64,000 nt of DNA from Pratylenchus scribneri. Lineage: Eukaryota; Nematoda; Chromadorea; Rhabditida; Pratylenchidae. Positions 31,920-47,410 of the stretch are shown here, piece by piece. The notes below the pieces were generated by a model. That model was not told the DNA's origin. It ran no database searches and saw only the letters and a list, made by a program, of their open reading frames with translations. The stretch is from assembly GCA_030063045.1 (NCBI GenBank), contig JAQSEB010000071.1:496001-560000 (forward strand), given 5' to 3'. A program made the position numbers and the translations under genes. Positions within the stretch are counted from its first letter, which is position 1. Every line of letters starts with the position of its first letter.

Positions 31920-34900
31920 TTCTTTTTTTTAAATTTTTTGAAATCTAGAAAACAAATTATACTAATCATACATTTGCTGTAGAATCTAAATAATTATATA
32001 TTTTTTGAATAAATAAATTGTATTCATAGGAAAGAAATAGAATACTCCCCTTAGGCTAAAAAAAGTCAATTTTTAAAATTACAATTTTTTGTAAATATAT
32101 TCCAATAGAATATACATAAATCCATCAGTATATTACGAATATTCTAATCAAAATAAAAAATATAGTTAAATACAATTAAATTCTTATGAATTTTTCTCTT
32201 AAGCAAGTAGTTCAAAAAAATTAAAATTTCTTTATTTTTTTAAATTTTTTGAAATCTAGAAAACAATTTATACTAATCATACATTTGCTGTAGAATCTAA
32301 ATAATTATATATTTTTTGAATAAATAAATTGTATTCATAGGAAAGAAATAGAATACTCCCTTTAGGCTAAAAAAAGTCAATTTTTAAAATTTCAATTTTT
32401 TGTAAATATATTCCAATAGAATATACATAAATCCATCAGTATATTAGGAATATTCTAATCAAAATAAAAAATATAGTTAAATACAATTAAATTCTTATGA
32501 ATTTTTCTCTTAAGCAAGTAGTTCAAAAAAATTAAAATTTCTTTATTTTTTTAAATTTTTTGAAATCTAGAAAACAAATTATACTAATCATACATTTGCT
32601 GTAGAATCTAAATAATTATATATTTTTTGAATAAATAAATTGTATTCATAGGAAAGAAATAGAATACTCCCCTTAGGCTAAAAAAAGTCAATTTTTAAAA
32701 TTTCAATTTTTTGTAAATATATTCCAATAAAATATACATAAATCCATCAGTATATTACGAATATTCTAATCAAAATAAAAAATATAGTTAAATACAATTA
32801 AATTCTTATGAATTTTTTTCTTAAGCAAGTAGTTCAAAAAAATTAAAATTTCTTTATTTTTTTAAATTTTCTGAAATCTAGAAAACAAATTATACTAATC
32901 ATACTGTAGAATCTAAATAATTATATATTTTTTGAATAAATAAATTGTATTCATAGGAAAGAAATAGAATACTCCCCTTAGGCTAAAAAAAGTCAATTTT
33001 TAAAATTTCAATTTTTTGTAAATATATTCCAATAGAATATACATAAATCCATCAGTATATTAGGAATATTCTAATCAAAATAAAAAATATAGTTAAATAC
33101 AATTAAATTCTTATGAATTTTTCTCTTAAGCAAGTAGTTCAAAAAAATTAAAATTTCTTTATTTTTTTAAATTTTTTGAAATCTAGAAAACAAATTATAC
33201 TAATCATACTGTAGAATCTAAATAATTATATATTTTTTGAATAAATAAATTGTATTCATAGGAAAGAAATAGAATACTCCCCTTAGGCTAAAAAAAGTCA
33301 ATTTTTAAAATTTCAATTTTTTGTAAATATATTCCAATAGAATATACATAAATCCATCAGTATATTACGAATATTCTAATCAAAATAAAAAATATAGTTA
33401 AATACAATTAAATTCTTATGAATTTTTCTCTTAAGCAAGTAGTTCAAAAAAATTAAAATTTCTTTATTTTTTTAAATTTTCTGAAATCTAGAATACAAAT
33501 TGTTCTTATCATACATTTTCTGTAGAATCTAAATAATCATATATTTTTTGAATAAATAAATTGTATTCATAGGAAAGAAATAGAATACTCCCCTTAGGCT
33601 AAAAAAAAGTCAATTTTTAAAATTTCAATTTTTTGTAAATATATTCCAATAGAATATACATAAATCCATCAGTATATTACGAATATTCTAATCAAAATAA
33701 AAAATATAGTTAAATACAATTAAATTTTTATGAATTTTTCTCTTAAGCAAGTCGTTCAAAAAAATTAAAATTTCTTTATTTTTTTAAATTTTTTGAAATC
33801 TAGAAAACAAATTATACTAATCATACATTTGCTGTAGAATCTAAATAATTATATATTTTTTGAATAAATAAATTGTATTCATAGGAAAGAAATAGAATAC
33901 TCCCCTTAGGCTAAAAAAGTCAATTTTTAAAATTTCAATTTTTTGTAAATATATTCCTATAGAATATACATAAATCCATCAGTATATTACGAATATTCTA
34001 ATCAAAATAAAAAATATAGTTAAATACAATTAAATTCTTATGAATTTTTCTCTTAAGCAAGTAGTTCAAAAAATTAAAATTTCTTTATTTTTTTAAATTT
34101 TTTGAAATCTAGAAAACAAATTATACTAATCATACATTTGCTGTAGAATCTAAATAATTATATATTTTTTGAATAAATAAATTGTATTAATAGGAAAGAA
34201 ATAGAATACTCCCCTTAGGCTAAAAAAAGTCAATTTTTAAAATTTCAATTTTTTGTAAATATATTCCAATAGAATATACATAAATCCATCAGTATATTAC
34301 GAATATTCTGATCAAAATAAAAAATATAGTTAAATACAATTAAATTCTTATGAATTTTTCTCTTAAGCAAGTAGTTCAAAAAAATTAAAATTTCTTTATT
34401 TTTTTAAATTTTTTGAAATCTAGAAAACAAATTATACTAATCATACATTTGATGTAGAATCTAAATAATCATATATTTTTGAATAAATAAATTGTATTCA
34501 TAGGAAAGAAATAGAATACTCCCCTTAGGCTAAAAAAAGTCAATTTTTAAAATTTCAATTTTTTGTAAATATATTCCAATAGAATATACATAAATCCATC
34601 AGTATATTACGAATATTCTAATCAAAATAAAAAATATAGTTAAATACAATTAAATTTTTATGAATTTTTCTCTTAAGCAAGTCGTTCAAAAAAATTAAAA
34701 TTTCTTTATTTTTTTAAATTTTTTGAAATCTAGAAAACAAATTATACTAATCATACATTTGATGTAGAATCTAAATAATCATATATTTTTGAATAAATAA
34801 ATTGTATTCATAGGAAAGAAATAGAATACTCCCCTTAGGCTAAAAAAAAGTCAATTTATAAAATTTCAATTTTTTGTAAATATATTCCAATAGAATATAC

Positions 34901-37900
34901 ATAAATCCATCAGTATATTACGAATATTCTAATCAAAATAAAAAATATAGTTAAATACAATTAAATTTTTATGAATTTTTCTCTTAAGCAAGTCGTTCAA
35001 AAAAATTAAAATTTCTTTATTTTTTTAAATTTTTTGAAATCTAGAAAACAAATTATACTAATCATACATTTGATGTAGAATCTAAATAATCATATATTTT
35101 TGAATAAATAAATTGTATTCATAGGAAAGAAATAGAATACTCCCCTTAGGCTAAAAAAAAGTCAATTTTTAAAATTTCAATTTTTTGTAAATATATTCCA
35201 ATAGAATATACATAAATCCATCAGTATATTACGAATATTCTAATCAAAATAAAAAATATAGTTAAATACAATTAAATTTTTATGAATTTTTCTCTAAAGC
35301 AAGTCGTTCAAAAAAATTAAAATTTCTTTATTTTTTTAAATTTTTTGAAATCTAGAAAACAAATTATACTAATCATACATTTGATGTAGAATCTAAATAA
35401 TCATATATTTTTGAATAAATAAATTGTATTCATAGGAAAGAAATAGAATACTCCCCTTAGGCTAAAAAAAAGTCAATTTTTAAAATTTCAATTTTTTGTA
35501 AATATATTCCAATAGAATATACATAAATCCATCAGTATATTACGAATATTCTAATCAAAATAAAAAATATAGTTAAATACAATTAAATTTTTATGAATTT
35601 TTCTCTTAAGCAAGTCGTTCAAAAAAATTAAAATTTCTTTATTTTTTTAAATTTTTTGAAATCTAGAAAACAAATTATACTAATCATACATTTGCTGTAG
35701 AATCTAAATAATTATATATTTTTTGAATAAATAAATTGTATTCATAGGAAAGAAATAGAATACTCCCCTTAGGCTAAAAAAGTCAATTTTTAAAATTTCA
35801 ATTTTTTGTAAATATATTCCTATAGAATATACATAAATCCATCAGTATATTACGAATATTCTAATCAAAATAAAAAATATAGTTAAATACAATTAAATTC
35901 TTATGAATTTTTCTCTTAAGCAAGTAGTTCAAAAAATTAAAATTTCTTTATTTTTTTAAATTTTTTGAAATCTAGAAAACAAATTATACTAATCATACAT
36001 TTGCTGTAGAATCTAAATAATTATATATTTTTTGAATAAATAAATTGTATTAATAGGAAAGAAATAGAATACTCCCCTTAGGCTAAAAAAAGTCAATTTT
36101 TAAAATTTCAATTTTTTGTAAATATATTCCAATAGAATATACATAAATCCATCAGTATATTACGAATATTCTGATCAAAATAAAAAATATAGTTAAATAC
36201 AATTAAATTTTTATGAATTTTTCTCTTAAGCAAGTAGTACAAAAAAATTAAAATTTCTTTATTTTTTTAAATTTTCTGAAATCTAGAATACAAATTGTTC
36301 TTATCATACATTTTCTGATCTAAATAATCATATATTTTTTGAATAAATAAATTGTATTCATAGGAAGGAAATAGAATACTCCTATTAGGCAAAAAAAAGT
36401 CAATTTTTAAAATTTCAATTTTTTGTAAATATATTCCAATAGAATATACATAAATCCATCAGTATATTACGAATATTCTGATCAAAATAAAAAATATAGT
36501 TAAATATAATTAAATTCTTATGAATTTTTCTCTTAAGCAAGTAGTTCAAAAAAATTAAAATTTCTTTATTTTTTTAAATTTTTTGAAATCTAGAAAACAA
36601 ATTATACTAATCATACATTTGATGTAGAATCTAAATAATCATATATTTTTGAATAAATAAATTGTATTCATAGGAAAGAAATAGAATACTCCTCTTAGGC
36701 TAAAAAAAGTCAATTTTTAAAATTTCAATTTTTTGTAAATATATTCCAATAGAATATACATAAATCCATCAGTATATTACGAATATTCTAATCAAAATAA
36801 AAAATATAGTTAAATACAATTAAATTCTTATGAATTTTTCTCTTAAGCAAGTAGTTCAAAAAAATTAAAATTTCTTTATTTTTTTAAATTTTTTGAAATC
36901 TAGAAAACAAATTATACTAATCATACATTTGCTGTAGAATCTAAATAATCATATATTTTTGAATAAATAAATTGTATTCATAGGAAAGAAACAGAATATT
37001 CCTATTAGGCAAAAAAAAGTCAATTTTTAAATTTCAATTTTTTGTAAATATATTCCAATAGAATATACATAAATCCATCAGTATATTAGGAATATTCTTA
37101 TCAAAATAAAAAATATAGTTAAATACAATTAAATTCTTATGAATTTTTCTCTTAAGCAAGTAGTTCAAAAAAATTAAAATTTCTTTATTTTTTTAAATTT
37201 TTTGAAATCTAGAAAACAAATTATACTAATCATACATTTGCTGTAGAATCTAAATAATCATATATTTTTGAATAAATAAATTGTATTCATAGGAAAGAAA
37301 TAGAATACTCCCCTTAGGCTAAAAAAAGTCAATTTTTAAAATTTCAATTTTTTGTAAATATATTCCAATAGAATATACATAAATCCATCAGTATATTACG
37401 AATATTCTAATCAAAATAAAAAATATAGTTAAATACAATTAAATTCTTATGAATTTTTCTCTTAAGCAAGTAGTTCAAAAAAATTAAAATTTCTTTATTT
37501 TTTTAAATTTTTTGAAATCTAGAAAACAAATTATACTAATCATACATTTGCTGTAGAATCTAAATAATCATATATTTTTGAATAAATAAATTGTATTCAT
37601 AGGAAAGAAACAGAATATTCCTATTAGGCAAAAAAAAGTCAATTTTTAAATTTCAATTTTTTGTAAATATATTCCAATAGAATATACATAAATCCATCAG
37701 TATATTAGGAATATTCTTATCAAAATAAAAAATATAGTTAAATACAATTAAATTCTTATGAATTTTTCTCTTAAGCAAGTAGTTCAAAAAAATTAAAATT
37801 TCTTTATTTTTTTAAATTTTTTGAAATCTAGAAAACAAATTATACTAATCATACATTTGATGTAGAATCTAAATAATCATATATTTTTGAATAAATAAAT

Positions 37901-40900
37901 TGTATTCATAGGAAAGAAATAGAATACTCCTCTTAGGCTAAAAAAAGTCAATTTTTAAAATTTCAATTTTTTGTAAATATATTCCAATAGAATATACATA
38001 AATCCATCAGTATATTACGAATATTCTAATCAAAATAAAAAATATAGTTAAATACAATTAAATTCTTATGAATTTTTCTCTTAAGCAAGTAGTTCAAAAA
38101 AATTAAAATTTCTTTATTTTTTTAAATTTTTTGAAATCTAGAAAACAAATTATACTAATCATACATTTGCTGTAGAATCTAAATAATCATATATTTTTGA
38201 ATAAATAAATTGTATTCATAGGAAAGAAACAGAATATTCCTATTAGGCAAAAAAAAGTCAATTTTTAAATTTCAATTTTTTGTAAATATATTCCAATAGA
38301 ATATACATAAATCCATCAGTATATTAGGAATATTCTTATCAAAATAAAAAATATAGTTAAATACAATTAAATTCTTATGAATTTTTCTCTTAAGCAAGTA
38401 GTTCAAAAAAATTAAAATTTCTTTATTTTTTTAAATTTTTTGAAATCTAGAAAACAAATTATACTAATCATACATTTGCTGTAGAATCTAAATAATCATA
38501 TATTTTTGAATAAATAAATTGTATTCATAGGAAAGAAATAGAATACTCCTCTTAGGCTAAAAAAAGTCAATTTTTAAAATTTCAATTTTTTGTAAATATA
38601 TTCCAATAGAATATACATAAATCCATCAGTATATTACGAATATTCTAATCAAAATAAAAAATATAGTTAAATACAATTAAATTCTTATGAATTTTTCTCT
38701 TAAGCAAGTAGTTCAAAAAAATTAAAATTTCTTTATTTTTTTAAATTTTTTGAAATCTAGAAAACAAATTATACTAATCATACATTTGCTGTAGAATCTA
38801 AATAATCATATATTTTTGAATAAATAAATTGTATTCATAGGAAAGAAACAGAATATTCCTATTAGGCAAAAAAAAGTCAATTTTTAAATTTCAATTTTTT
38901 GTAAATATATTCCAATAGAATATACATAAATCCATCAGTATATTAGGAATATTCTTATCAAAATAAAAAATATAGTTAAATACAATTAAATTCATATGAA
39001 TTTTTCTCTTAAGCAAGTAGTTCAAAAAAATTAAAATTTCTTTATTTTTTTAAATTTTTTGAAATCTAGAAAACAAATTATACTAATCATACATTTGTGT
39101 AGAATCTAAATAATCATATATTTTTGAATAAATAAATTGTATTCATAGGAAAGAAATAGAATACTCCCCTTAGGCTAAAAAAAGTCAATTTTTAAAATTT
39201 CAATTTTTTGTAAATATATTCCAATAGAATATACATAAATCCATCAGTATATTACGAATATTCTAATCAAAATAAAAAATATAGTTAAATACAATTAAAT
39301 TCTTTTGAATTTTTCTCTTAAGCAAGTAGTTCAAAAAAAATAAAATTTCTTTATTTTTTTAAATTTTTTGAAATCTAGAAAACAAATTATACTAATCATA
39401 CATTTGCTGTAGAATCTAAATAATTATATATTTTTTGAATAAATAAATTGTATTCATAGGAAAGAAATAGAATACTCCCCTTAGGCTAAAAAAAGTCAAT
39501 TTTTAAAATTTCAATTTTTTGTAAATATATTCCAATAGAATATACATAAATCCATCAGTATATTACGAATATTCTAATCAAAATAAAAAATATAGTTAAA
39601 TACAATTAAATTCTTATGAAATTTTCTCTTAAGCAAGTAGTTCAAAAAAATTAAAATTTCTTTATTTTTTTAAATTTTTTGAAATCTAGAAAACAAATTA
39701 TTCTAATCATACACTTGCTGTAGAATCTAAATAATTATATATTTTTTGAATAAATAAATTGTATCCATAGGAAAGAAATAGAATACTCCCCTTAGGCTAA
39801 AAAAAGTCAATTTTTAAAATTTCAATTTTTTGTAAATATATTCCAATAGAATATACATAAATCCATCAGTATATTACGAATATTCTAATCAAAATAAAAA
39901 ATATAGTTAAATACAATTAAATTCTTATGAATTTTTCTCTTAAGCAAGTAGTTCAAAAAAATTAAAATTTCTTTATTTTTTTAAATTTTTTGAAATCTAG
40001 AAAACAAATTATACTAATCATACATTTGCTGTAGAATCTAAATAATTATATATTTTTTGAATAAATAAATTGTATTCATAGGAAAGAAATAGAATACTCC
40101 CCTTAGGCTAAAAAAAGTCAATTTTTAAAATTTCAATTTTTTGTAAATATATTCCAATAGAATATACATAAATCCATCAGTATATTACGAATATTCTAAT
40201 CAAAATAAAAAATATAGTTAAATACAATTAAATTCTTATGAATTTTTCTCTTAAGCAAGTAGTTCAAAAAAATTAAAATTTCTTTATTTTTTTAAATTTT
40301 TTGAAATCTAGAAAACAAATTATACTAATCATACATTTGCTGTAGAATCTAAATAATTATATATTTTTTGAATAAATAAATTGTATTCATAGGAAAGAAA
40401 TAGAATACTCCCCTTAGGCTAAAAAAAGTCAATTTTTAAAATTTCAATTTTTTGTAAATATATTCCAATAGAATATACATAAATCCATCAGTATATTACG
40501 AATATTCTAATCAAAATAAAAAATATAGTTAAATACAATTAAATTCTTATGAATTTTTCTCTTAAGCAAGTAGTTCAAAAAAATTAAAATTTCTTTATTT
40601 TTTTAAATTTTTTGAAATCTAGAAAACAAATTATACTAATCATACATTTGCTGTAGAATCTAAATAATTATATATTTTTTGAATAAATAAATTGTATTCA
40701 TAGGAAAGAAATAGAATACTCCCCTTAGGCTAAAAAAAGTCAATTTTTAAAATTTCAATTTTTTGTAAATATATTCCAATAGAATATACATAAATCTATC
40801 AGTATATTACGAATATTCTAATCAAAATAAAAAATATAGTTAAATACAATTAAATTCTTATGAATTTTTCTCTTAAGCAAGTAGTTCAAAAAAATTAAAA

Positions 40901-43900
40901 TTTCTTTATTTTTTTAAATTTTTTGAAATCTAGAAAACAAATTATATTAATCATACTGTAGAATCTAAATAATTATATATTTTTTGAATAAATAAATTGT
41001 ATTCATAGGAAAGAAATAGAATACTCCCCTTAGGCTAAAAAAAGTCAATTTTTAAAATTTCAATTTTTTGTAAATATATTCCAATAGAATATACATAAAT
41101 CCATCAGTATATTACGAATATTCTAATCAAAATAAAAAATATAGTTAAATACAATTAAATTCTTATGAATTTTTCTCTTAAGCAAGTAGTTCAAAAAAAT
41201 TAAAATTTCTTTATTTTTTTAAATTTTTTGAAATCTAGAAAACAAATTATACTAATCATACATTTGCTGTAGAATCTAAATAATTATATATTTTTTGAAT
41301 AAATAAATTGTATTCATAGGAAAGAAATAGAATACTCCCCTTAGGCTAAAAAAAGTCAATTTTTAAAATTTCAATTTTTTGTAAATATATTCCAATAGAA
41401 TATACATAAATCTATCAGTATATTACGAATATTCTAATCAAAATAAAAAATATAGTTAAATACAATTAAATTCTTATGAATTTTTCTCTTAAGCAAGTAG
41501 TTCAAAAAAATTAAAATTTCTTTATTTTTTTAAATTTTTTGAAATCTAGAAAACAAATTATACTAATCATACATTTGCTGTAGAATCTAAATAATTATAT
41601 ATTTTTTGAATAAATAAATTGTATTCATAGGAAAGAAATAGAATACTCCCCTTAGGCTAAAAAAAGTCAATTTTTAAAATTTCAATTTTTTGTAAATATA
41701 TTCCAATAGAATATACATAAATCCATCAGTATATTAGGAATATTCTAATCAAAATAAAAAATATAGTTAAATACAATTAAATTCTTATGAATTTTTCTCT
41801 TAAGCAAGTAGTTCAAAAAAATTAAAATTTCTTTATTTTTTTAAATTTTTTGAAATCTAGAAAACAAATTATACTAATCATACATTTGCTGTAGAATCTA
41901 AATAATTATATATTTTTTGAATAAATAAATTGTATTCATAGGAAAGAAATAGAATACTCCCCTTAGGCTAAAAAAAGTCAATTTTTAAAATTTCAATTTT
42001 TTGTAAATATATTCCAATAGAATATACATAAATCCATCAGTATATTAGGAATATTCTAATCAAAATAAAAAAAATATAGTTAAATACAATTAAATTCTTA
42101 TGAATTTTTCTCTTAAGCAAGTAGTTCAAAAAAATTAAAATTTCTTTATTTTTTTAAATTTTTTGAAATCTAGAAAACAAATTATACTAATCATACATTT
42201 GCTGTAGAATCTAAATAATTATATATTTTTTGAATAAATAAATTGTATTCATAGGAAAGAAATAGAATACTCCTCTTAGGCTAAAAAAAGTCAATTTTTA
42301 AAATTTCAATTTTTTGTAAATATATTCCAATAGAATATACATAAATCCATCAGTATATTACGAATATTCTAATCAAAATAAAAAATATAGTTAAATACAA
42401 TTAAATTCTTATGAATTTTTCTCTTAAGCAAGTAGTTCAAAAAAATTAAAATTTCTTTATTTTTTTAAATTTTTTGAAATCTAGAAAACAAATTATACTA
42501 ATCATACTGTAGAATCTAAATAATTATATATTTTTTGAATAAATAAATTGTATTCATAGGAAAGAAATAGAATACTCCCCTTAGGCTAAAAAAAGTCAAT
42601 TTTTAAAATTTCAATTTTTTGTAAATATATTCCAATAGAATATACATAAATCCATCAGTATATTACGAATATTTTAATCAAAATAAAAAATATAGTTAAA
42701 TACAATTAAATTCTTATGAATTTTTCTCTTAAGCAAGTAGTTCAAAAAAATTAAAATTTCTTTATTTTTTTAAATTTTTTGAAATCTAGAAAACAAATTA
42801 TACTAATCATACATTTGCTGTAGAATCTAAATAATTATATATTTTTTGAATAAATAAATTGTATTCATAGGAAAGAAATAGAATACTCCCCTTAGGCTAA
42901 AAAAAGTCAATTTTTAAAATTTCAATTTTTTGTAAATATATTCCAATAGAATATACATAAATCCATCAGTATATTAGGAATATTCTAATCAAAATAAAAA
43001 ATATAGTTAAATACAATTAAATTCTTATGAATTTTTCTCTTAAGCAAGTAGTTCAAAAAAATTAAAATTTCTTTATTTTTTTAAATTTTTTGAAATCTAG
43101 AAAACAAATTATACTAATCATACATTTGCTGTAGAATCTAAATAATTATATATTTTTTGAATAAATAAATTGTATTCATAGGAAAGAAATAGAATACTCC
43201 CCTTAGGCTAAAAAAAGTCAATTTTTAAAATTTCAATTTTTTGTAAATATATTCCAATAGAATATACATAAATCCATCAGTATATTAGGAATATTCTAAT
43301 CAAAATAAAAAAAATATAGTTAAATACAATTAAATTCTTATGAATTTTTCTCTTAAGCAAGTAGTTCAAAAAAATTAAAATTTCTTTATTTTTTTAAATT
43401 TTTTGAAATCTAGAAAACAAATTATACTAATCATACATTTGCTGTAGAATCTAAATAATTATATATTTTTTGAATAAATAAATTGTATTCATAGGAAAGA
43501 AATAGAATACTCCCCTTAGGCTAAAAAAAGTCAATTTTTAAAATTTCAATTTTTTGTAAATATATTCCAATAGAATATACATAAATCCATCAGTATATTA
43601 GGAATATTCTAATCAAAATAAAAAATATAGTTAAATACAATTAAATTCTTATGAATTTTTCTCTTAAGCAAGTAGTTCAAAAAAATTAAAATTTCTTTAT
43701 TTTTTTAAATTTTTTGAAATCTAGAAAACAAATTATACTAATCATACATTTGCTGTAGAATCTAAATAATTATATATTTTTTGAATAAATAAATTGTATT
43801 CATAGGAAAGAAATAGAATACTCCCCTTAGGCTAAAAAAAGTCAATTTTTAAAATTTCAATTTTTTGTAAATATATTCCAATAGAATATACATAAATCCA

Positions 43901-46900
43901 TCAGTAGATTAGGAATATTCTAATCAAAATAAAAAATATAGTTAAATACAATTAAATTCTTATGAATTTTTCTCTTAAGCAAGTAGTTCAAAAAAATTAA
44001 AATTTCTTTATTTTTTTAAATTTTTTGAAATCTAGAAAACAAATTATACTAATCATACATTTGCTGTAGAATCTAAATAATTATATATTTTTTGAATAAA
44101 TAAATTGTATTCATAGGAAAGAAATAGAATACTCCCCTTAGGCTAAAAAAAGTCAATTTTTAAAATTTCAATTTTTTGTAAATATATTCCAATAGAATAT
44201 ACATAAATCCATCAGTAGATTAGGAATATTCTAATCAAAATAAAAAATATAGTTAAATACAATTAAATTCTTATGAATTTTTCTCTTAAGCAAGTAGTTC
44301 AAAAAAATTAAAATTTCTTTATTTTTTTAAATTTTTTGAAATCTAGAAAACAAATTATACTAATCATACATTTGCTGTAGAATCTAAATAATTATATATT
44401 TTTTGAATAAATAAATTGTATTCATAGAAAAGAAATAGAATACTCCCCTTAGGCTAAAAAAAGTCAATTTTTAAAATTTCAATTTTTTGTAAATATATTC
44501 CAATAGAATATACATAAATCCATCAGTATATTAGGAATATTCTAATCAAAATAAAAAATATAGTTAAATACAATTAAATTCTTATGAATTTTTCTCTTAA
44601 GCAAGTAGTTCAAAAAAATTAAAATTTCTTTATTTTTTTAAATTTTTTGAAATCTAGAAAACAAATTATACTAATCATACATTTGCTGTAGAATCTAAAT
44701 AATTATATATTTTTTGAATAAATAAATTGTATTCATAGGAAAGAAATAGAATACTCCCCTTAGGCTAAAAAAAGTCAATTTTTAAAATTTCAATTTTTTG
44801 TAAATATATTCCAATAGAATATACATAAATCCATCAGTATATTAGGAATATTCTAATCAAAATAAAAAAAATATAGTTAAATACAATTAAATTCTTATGA
44901 ATTTTTCTCTTAAGCAAGTAGTTCAAAAAAATTAAAATTTCTTTATTTTTTTAAATTTTTTGAAATCTAGAAAACAAATTATACTAATCATACATTTGCT
45001 GTAGAATCTAAATAATTATATATTTTTTGAATAAATAAATTGTATTCATAGGAAAGAAATAGAATACTCCCCTTAGGCTAAAAAAAGTCAATTTTTAAAA
45101 TTTCAATTTTTTGTAAATATATTCCAATAGAATATACATAAATCCATCAGTATATTAGGAATATTCTAATCAAAATAAAAAATATAGTTAAATACAATTA
45201 AATTCTTATGAATTTTTCTCTTAAGCAAGTAGTTCAAAAAAATTAAAATTTCTTTATTTTTTTAAATTTTTTGAAATCTAGAAAACAAATTATACTAATC
45301 ATACATTTGCTGTAGAATCTAAATAATTATATATTTTTTGAATAAATAAATTGTATTCATAGGAAAGAAATAGAATACTCCCCTTAGGCTAAAAAAAGTC
45401 AATTTTTAAAATTTCAATTTTTTGTAAATATATTCCAATAGAATATACATAAATCCATCAGTAGATTAGGAATATTCTAATCAAAATAAAAAATATAGTT
45501 AAATACAATTAAATTCTTATGAATTTTTCTCTTAAGCAAGTAGTTCAAAAAAATTAAAATTTCTTTATTTTTTTAAATTTTTTGAAATCTAGAAAACAAA
45601 TTATACTAATCATACATTTGCTGTAGAATCTAAATAATTATATATTTTTTGAATAAATAAATTGTATTCATAGGAAAGAAATAGAATACTCCCCTTAGGC
45701 TAAAAAAAGTCAATTTTTAAAATTTCAATTTTTTGTAAATATATTCCAATAGAATATACATAAATCCATCAGTAGATTAGGAATATTCTAATCAAAATAA
45801 AAAATATAGTTAAATACAATTAAATTCTTATGAATTTTTCTCTTAAGCAAGTAGTTCAAAAAAATTAAAATTTCTTTATTTTTTTAAATTTTTTGAAATC
45901 TAGAAAACAAATTATACTAATCATACATTTGCTGTAGAATCTAAATAATTATATATTTTTTGAATAAATAAATTGTATTCATAGAAAAGAAATAGAATAC
46001 TCCACTTAGGCTAAAAAAAGTCAATTTTTAAAATTTCAATTTTTTGTAAATATATTCCAATAGAATATACATAAATCCATCAGTATATTAGGAATATTCT
46101 AATCAAAATAAAAAATATAGTTAAATACAATTAAATTCTTATGAATTTTTCTCTTAAGCAACTAGTTCAAAAAATTAAAATTTCTTTATTTTTTTTAAAT
46201 TTTTTGAAATCTAGAAAACAAATTATACTAATCATACATTTGCTGTAGAATCTAAATAATTATATATTTTTTGAATAAATAAATTGTATTCATAGGAAAG
46301 AAATAGAATACTCCACTTAGGCTAAAAAAAGTCAATTTTTAAAATTACAATTTTTTGTAAATATATTCCAATAGAATATACATAAATCCATCAGTATATT
46401 ACGAATATTCTAATCAAAATAAAAAATATAGTTAAATACAATTAAATTCTTATGAATTTTTCTCTTAAGCAAGTAGTTCAAAAAAATTAAAATTTCTTTA
46501 TTTTTTTAAATTTTTTGAAATCTAGAAAACAAATTATACTAATCATACATTTGCTGTAGAATCTAAATAATTATATATTTTTTGAATAAATAAATTGTAT
46601 TCATAGGAAAGAAATAGAATACTCCCCTTAGGCTAAAAAAAGTCAATTTTTAAAATTTCAATTTTTTGTAAATATATTCCAATAGAATATACATAAATCC
46701 ATCAGTATATTACGAATATTCTAATCAAAATAAAAAATATAGTTAAATACAATTAAATTCTTATGAATTTTTCTCTTAAGCAAGTAGTTCAAAAAAATTA
46801 AAATTTCTTTATTTTTTTAAATTTTTTGAAATCTAGAAAACAAATTATACTAATCATACATTTGCTGTAGAATCTAAATAATTATATATTTTTTGAATAA

Positions 46901-47410
46901 ATAAATTGTATTCATAGGAAAGAAATAGAATACTCCCCTTAGGCTAAAAAAAGTCAATTTTTAAAATTTCAATTTTTTGTAAATATATTCCAATAGAATA
47001 TACATAAATCCATCAGTATATTACGAATATTCTAATCAAAATAAAAAATATAGTTAAATACAATTAAATTCTTATGAATTTTTCTCTTAAGCAAGTAGTT
47101 CAAAAAAATTAAAATTTCTTTATTTTTTTAAATTTTTTGAAATCTAGAAAACAAATTATACTAATCATACATTTGCTGTAGAATCTAAATAATTATATAT
47201 TTTTTGAATAAATAAATTGTATTCATAGGAAAGAAATAGAATACTCCCCTTAGGCTAAAAAAAGTCAATTTTTAAAATTTCAATTTTTTGTAAATTTATT
47301 CCAATAGAATATACATAAATCCATCAGTAGATAAGGAATATTCTAATCAAAATAAAAAATATAGTTAAATACAATTAAATTCTTATGAATTTTTCTCTTA
47401 AGCAAGTAGT
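31920..47410 (+). repeat. Large duplicated satellite unit, copy A (about 15 kb)
   Basis: This stretch is followed directly by a second copy at about 47.43-61.93 kb. Matching markers, copy A to B: ACTCCCTTTAGG 32356 to 47866; GAATACAAATTG 33491 to 49007; ACAGAATATTCC 36991 to 53748; ACACTTGCTG 39711 to 56469; AATCATACTGTAG 42500 to 59252; CAGTAGATAAGG 47326 to about 61908. Offset changes are close to whole numbers of monomers (+4 near the left, about -7 near the right), so copies gained or lost units after duplication. Limits are approximate. Confidence 0.82.
36700..39100 (+). repeat. Dimeric 619-bp higher-order repeat, four copies
   Basis: A CCTCTTAGGC or CCCCTTAGGC monomer alternates with a TTCCTATTAGGC monomer that also carries GAAACAGAATATT, a shortened TTTTTAAATTTC and TTCTTATCAAAAT. 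The ACAGAATATT marker is at 36991, 37610, 38229 and 38848, exactly 619 bp apart. The neat alternation shows that the dimer was the amplified unit here. Confidence 0.92.
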